From an uncultured Bacilli bacterium (GTDB lineage: Bacteria; Bacillota_I; Bacilli_A; RF39; UBA660): a stretch of DNA of 8,078 nt. A model generated the notes under the pieces. The model did not search any database, was not told where the DNA came from, and was given only the letters and a program-made list of their open reading frames with translations. Positions 5,948-8,078 of the stretch are shown here, in pieces. The first letter of the stretch is position 1. Each line of letters starts with the position of its first letter. The stretch is from assembly GCA_934155185.1 (NCBI GenBank), contig CAKPGT010000030.1, positions 1 to 8,078 of the forward strand, read 5' to 3'. A program made the translations under genes and the position numbers.

Positions 5948-6799
5948 TTATCTGGATTTTCCTTTTTCTTCTTCTACTTCTTTCATAATGTTAGAGTATA
6001 ATGTTTGAAGGTTTGCGTCTGTTTTATAGTATTCTTCTAATATTCTATTATATTGTTCAGCGCTCATTGTTTCTTTTAGTTTATATAATTCTTTATCATA
6101 TTCTTCTAATTTGTCTACAAAATCTTTATATTTATTTAAGTCAAAACCATTGTTTTTAAAGTAATATAAGATTTCTGTATTTAGTGTTTTTATGTTTGAT
6201 TCTAACTTGTCGTTTTTAGCTTGATTTTCTATCATTTCTTCTCTTTGTTTTTTTAGTGTATCTATTTCTATTTCTTTATCAACTTTACTATATAGCAAGT
6301 CTTCACACATATTTTTTAAACCTTTATGTTTGTTCATTAATTCTCTTGCTTGTTTAAAAGCTAAATACATACTTACTGAATCTTCTTTAGCATTTTCTTT
6401 TATGAATGAAAAATTATCTATTATTCTGCCTATTAGTTTTTCGTATTCACCATTACTTTTTGTTTGAATTTCTTCTAAGTCATTTTCGCCCATTAGTTTA
6501 TTTATGTCTTCTGTTAATTGTTTTGATGAAACAATTACCTGAATTTCTGTTTTGATTTCTGCTACTTTATCTTTTAGTTCATCATGTTTATCTCTTAATT
6601 TATCTAATAGTTTATCTAGCCATTCTAGTTCTTTTTCATTATATGTTTCTGTTTTGTCAGCTAAAGCTTTTGAATATTCTTCTAATATATGAATATAATC
6701 TTTATATTTTTGTTCATTATTTTTTTCGTATTCTTTTATATCTTCTACTTCAAGTAATGTCTCTATTGTTTTTTCTATTTCTTTTAAATCTTCGTTCAT
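5948..6799 (-). CDS. Cytoplasmic coiled-coil protein of unknown function
   Basis: I do not recognise a family for this 283-residue protein. It is almost wholly helical and highly charged, rich in Glu and Lys, with no cysteine-rich motif, membrane helix or signal peptide. Several heptad-like stretches are visible, notably residues 45-95 (ALADKTETYNEKELEWL onward) and about 170-205 (KEIEIDTLKKQREEMIEN). The final 60 residues (KLEEYDKELYKLKETMSAEQ onward) are also helical. The start is ATG 6799, with AAAGGAGA about nine bases upstream. That site overlaps the end of the zinc-ribbon gene, only 15 bases separate the two genes, and they should be cotranscribed and perhaps translationally coupled. 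A scaffold or partner that docks to the membrane protein is an inference from this context only. Confidence 0.8.
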   Translation of the reverse strand: MNEDLKEIEKTIETLLEVEDIKEYEKNNEQKYKDYIHILEEYSKALADKTETYNEKELEWLDKLLDKLRDKHDELKDKVAEIKTEIQVIVSSKQLTEDINKLMGENDLEEIQTKSNGEYEKLIGRIIDNFSFIKENAKEDSVSMYLAFKQARELMNKHKGLKNMCEDLLYSKVDKEIEIDTLKKQREEMIENQAKNDKLESNIKTLNTEILYYFKNNGFDLNKYKDFVDKLEEYDKELYKLKETMSAEQYNRILEEYYKTDANLQTLYSNIMKEVEEEKGKSR

Positions 6800-6814
6800 T
6801 TTATTTTATCTCCT

Positions 6815-7912
6815 TTAATTAAATTTTAATGAATTTTTTATTGTTTTGTGTGCATTAGAGCAATTTTCATTTTTAATGTTTCTTATTTCATATTTTATTC
6901 CGTAAATGTTTCCGTTATAAAATGTGGCGTAGTGATATTTTTGTGTGGAATTATTTATAATATAACCGTAATACCATGTGTTATTGTTGATGTTTTTTTC
7001 AGTTATTCCACTAAATAAACTAGAGTAGTAAGATGTTTCATTTTCTAAATATAATTTTGCATCATTGTTGTAAAAAGATGTGTCTTCTATTGATAATCTT
7101 AAACTACAGTCATAACTATAATCTTTTGACTCTTTTAAAATGTATGTTACACTTTTATTATTTATAAAATCAATTCTTTTAAAATTATCAGGTATGGTTA
7201 CATTTAAGTCTATAAGAGTGGTTAATTTATTTGATGTTTCATATTTATTATTGTTATCATCTTTGCTTTTGTTAATTAAGTTTGAAGTCACAATTAAATT
7301 TATGTAAAGCGAAATACCATATATAATAATTAATGCAATAACAGGTAAAAGTGATGTTCCACCTTTTTTACTACATATTATCATTAGTTCTTGTTTTGAT
7401 TTATCTGTATTTTCTCTTTTAATTTTATTTACTTTTTCTTTTACATATTTTAAATATAAATCTTTAAATTTAAATGAAAGAATAATACTAATTACTAGTA
7501 ATACAATTAAAGAATATGATTTTAAAAATATATTTGCAAATGTAATGATACCTGCGCTTATTAAACCTAATAGCCACATTTTTCTATAAAGTATGTATAT
7601 AGGTCCAAATAATAAAGTATAGCCTGAAATGCCACCATCTTTTAATTTCTCAGCATTTTTTCCCATATAAGTATTAATTAAGTCGTCATCATTATTAGTT
7701 ATATCTTCCTCTAGATTATCAAGTATTTCTATTTGTTCAGTATTTGAAATAATATTTTGAGTTTGTAGATTATTTATATTTTGCATATTTCCTTGTTCTT
7801 CTTGTGTGATATTTGAAATGTTATTTTGAGGTGTAGTTATTTTTGTTCCACATATTTTACAAAAATCTTCACCCGGGTTTATGTTAGAACCACATTTTGG
7901 ACAATTATTCAT
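6815..7912 (-). CDS. Zinc-ribbon membrane protein with DUF2628-like segment
   Basis: The 365-residue protein starts with a zinc ribbon: Cys4, Cys7, Cys18 and Cys21 in NNCPKCG and DFCKICG. An Asn/Gln/Asp-rich linker (25-85) follows. A membrane block resembling DUF2628 (GYTLLFGPIYILYRKMWLLG, 98-116) has helices at about 112-129, 133-147 and 187-209. Lys-rich residues 148-186 sit between helices 2 and 3, which by the positive-inside rule places the zinc ribbon and this loop in the cytoplasm and the last 150 residues outside. That outer domain has exactly two cysteines (269 and 351), which could form a disulfide; its fold is not recognised. The start is ATG 7912 with an AGGAAGG ribosome binding site. 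It is the first gene of a two-gene operon with the coiled-coil protein. The role is unknown; an envelope sensor or anchor is a guess. Confidence 0.82.
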   Translation of the reverse strand: MNNCPKCGSNINPGEDFCKICGTKITTPQNNISNITQEEQGNMQNINNLQTQNIISNTEQIEILDNLEEDITNNDDDLINTYMGKNAEKLKDGGISGYTLLFGPIYILYRKMWLLGLISAGIITFANIFLKSYSLIVLLVISIILSFKFKDLYLKYVKEKVNKIKRENTDKSKQELMIICSKKGGTSLLPVIALIIIYGISLYINLIVTSNLINKSKDDNNNKYETSNKLTTLIDLNVTIPDNFKRIDFINNKSVTYILKESKDYSYDCSLRLSIEDTSFYNNDAKLYLENETSYYSSLFSGITEKNINNNTWYYGYIINNSTQKYHYATFYNGNIYGIKYEIRNIKNENCSNAHKTIKNSLKFN

Positions 7913-7938
7913 AAAACTTCCTTCCTATCTTAATTATA

Positions 7939-7967
7939 ATTTTATCATATATATTACATTTCAACAA
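7939..7967 (-). promoter_or_regulatory. Promoter of the zinc-ribbon/coiled-coil operon
   Basis: On the minus strand, TTGTTG (7967-7962) and TAAAAT (7944-7939) are spaced by 17 bases. The expected start near 7932 is about 20 bases before the ATG and a few bases before the AGGAAGG site. It diverges from the ligA promoter. Confidence 0.6.
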
Positions 7968-7975
7968 GTTTGCTC

Positions 7976-8004
7976 TTTATATTTTTACATATTTTTTGTA
8001 TAAT
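7976..8004 (+). promoter_or_regulatory. Promoter of ligA
   Basis: A perfect TATAAT (7999-8004) has a weak -35, TTTATA (7976-7981), at 17 bases. The predicted start, about 8011, coincides with the GGTGAT ribosome binding site. This promoter would let ligA be expressed without pcrA, as expected if the two were separated. Confidence 0.6.
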
Positions 8005-8021
8005 TATATTGGTGATATAAA

Positions 8022-8078
8022 ATGGATAGAATAAATGAATTAGTAGATTTGTTAAATGAGGCAAATTATAATTATCAT
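8022..8078 (+). CDS. ligA: NAD-dependent DNA ligase LigA, N-terminal fragment
   Basis: Only 19 codons are present before the right edge, reading MDRINELVDLLNEANYNYH. This fits the start of the Ia domain of bacterial NAD+-dependent DNA ligases, where a helix of the form (R)I.EL..LLN...Y.YY/H precedes the NAD-binding segment. The start is supported by GGTGA six bases upstream of the ATG and the TATAAT box before that. LigA seals nicks in replication and repair using NAD+. The assignment rests on a short stretch but is strengthened by pcrA in the same orientation at the other end of the window, its usual neighbour in Bacillota. Confidence 0.8.
   Translation, partial: MDRINELVDLLNEANYNYH

Noticed and set aside
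5948..7912. Toxin-antitoxin pair
   Set aside because: Both proteins are too large and show no toxin fold or DNA-binding antitoxin motif.

Overview
This AT-rich window looks like the chromosome of a low-GC Gram-positive bacterium (Bacillota/Mycoplasmatota-type, plausibly an uncultured gut lineage; this placement is inference). The evidence is the strong A+T bias, AGGAGG/AGGTGA ribosome binding sites, TTGACA/TATAAT-type promoters, and a pcrA end and ligA start lying in the same orientation. All reading frames are open under standard bacterial code. Trp is TGG and no in-frame TGA is seen, so a Mycoplasma-type TGA=Trp code is not indicated.

Layout. (1) 1-309 (+) is the 3' end of the PcrA/UvrD helicase gene, with its RNA-polymerase-binding Tudor-like tail and a terminator. 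(2) 394-1653 (-) is an AAA_14/DUF4143 ATPase. It is bracketed by two nearly identical 28-bp repeats (27/28 matches), each holding the same 8-bp-arm palindrome; the unit looks like an inserted single-gene cassette. (3) 1802-2827 (+) is a membrane-anchored XRE-type regulator with an extracytoplasmic C-terminal domain, with its own promoter and terminator. (4) 2914-5897 (+) is a three-gene hydrolase operon: a transglutaminase-like protein, a small isochorismatase-fold cysteine hydrolase and an RNase Z-like metallo-beta-lactamase-fold protein. It ends in a bidirectional terminator. (5) 7912-5948 (-) is a two-gene operon: a zinc-ribbon/DUF2628-like membrane protein, then a cytoplasmic coiled-coil protein. 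(6) 8022 onward (+) is the first 19 codons of ligA, NAD-dependent DNA ligase.

The framing genes pcrA and ligA are adjacent in many Bacillota (pcrB-pcrA-ligA). Here about 7.7 kb carrying seven accessory genes separates them, so the interval is best read as an accessory locus inside a conserved DNA-repair neighbourhood. The most unusual structure is the ATPase gene between matching palindromic repeats. Five promoter candidates all place the predicted transcription start at or very near the Shine-Dalgarno sequence, which implies very short leaders.

No tRNA, rRNA, CRISPR array or transposase gene was seen. No gene-free stretch exceeds 300 bases; the longest gap is 1654-1801.
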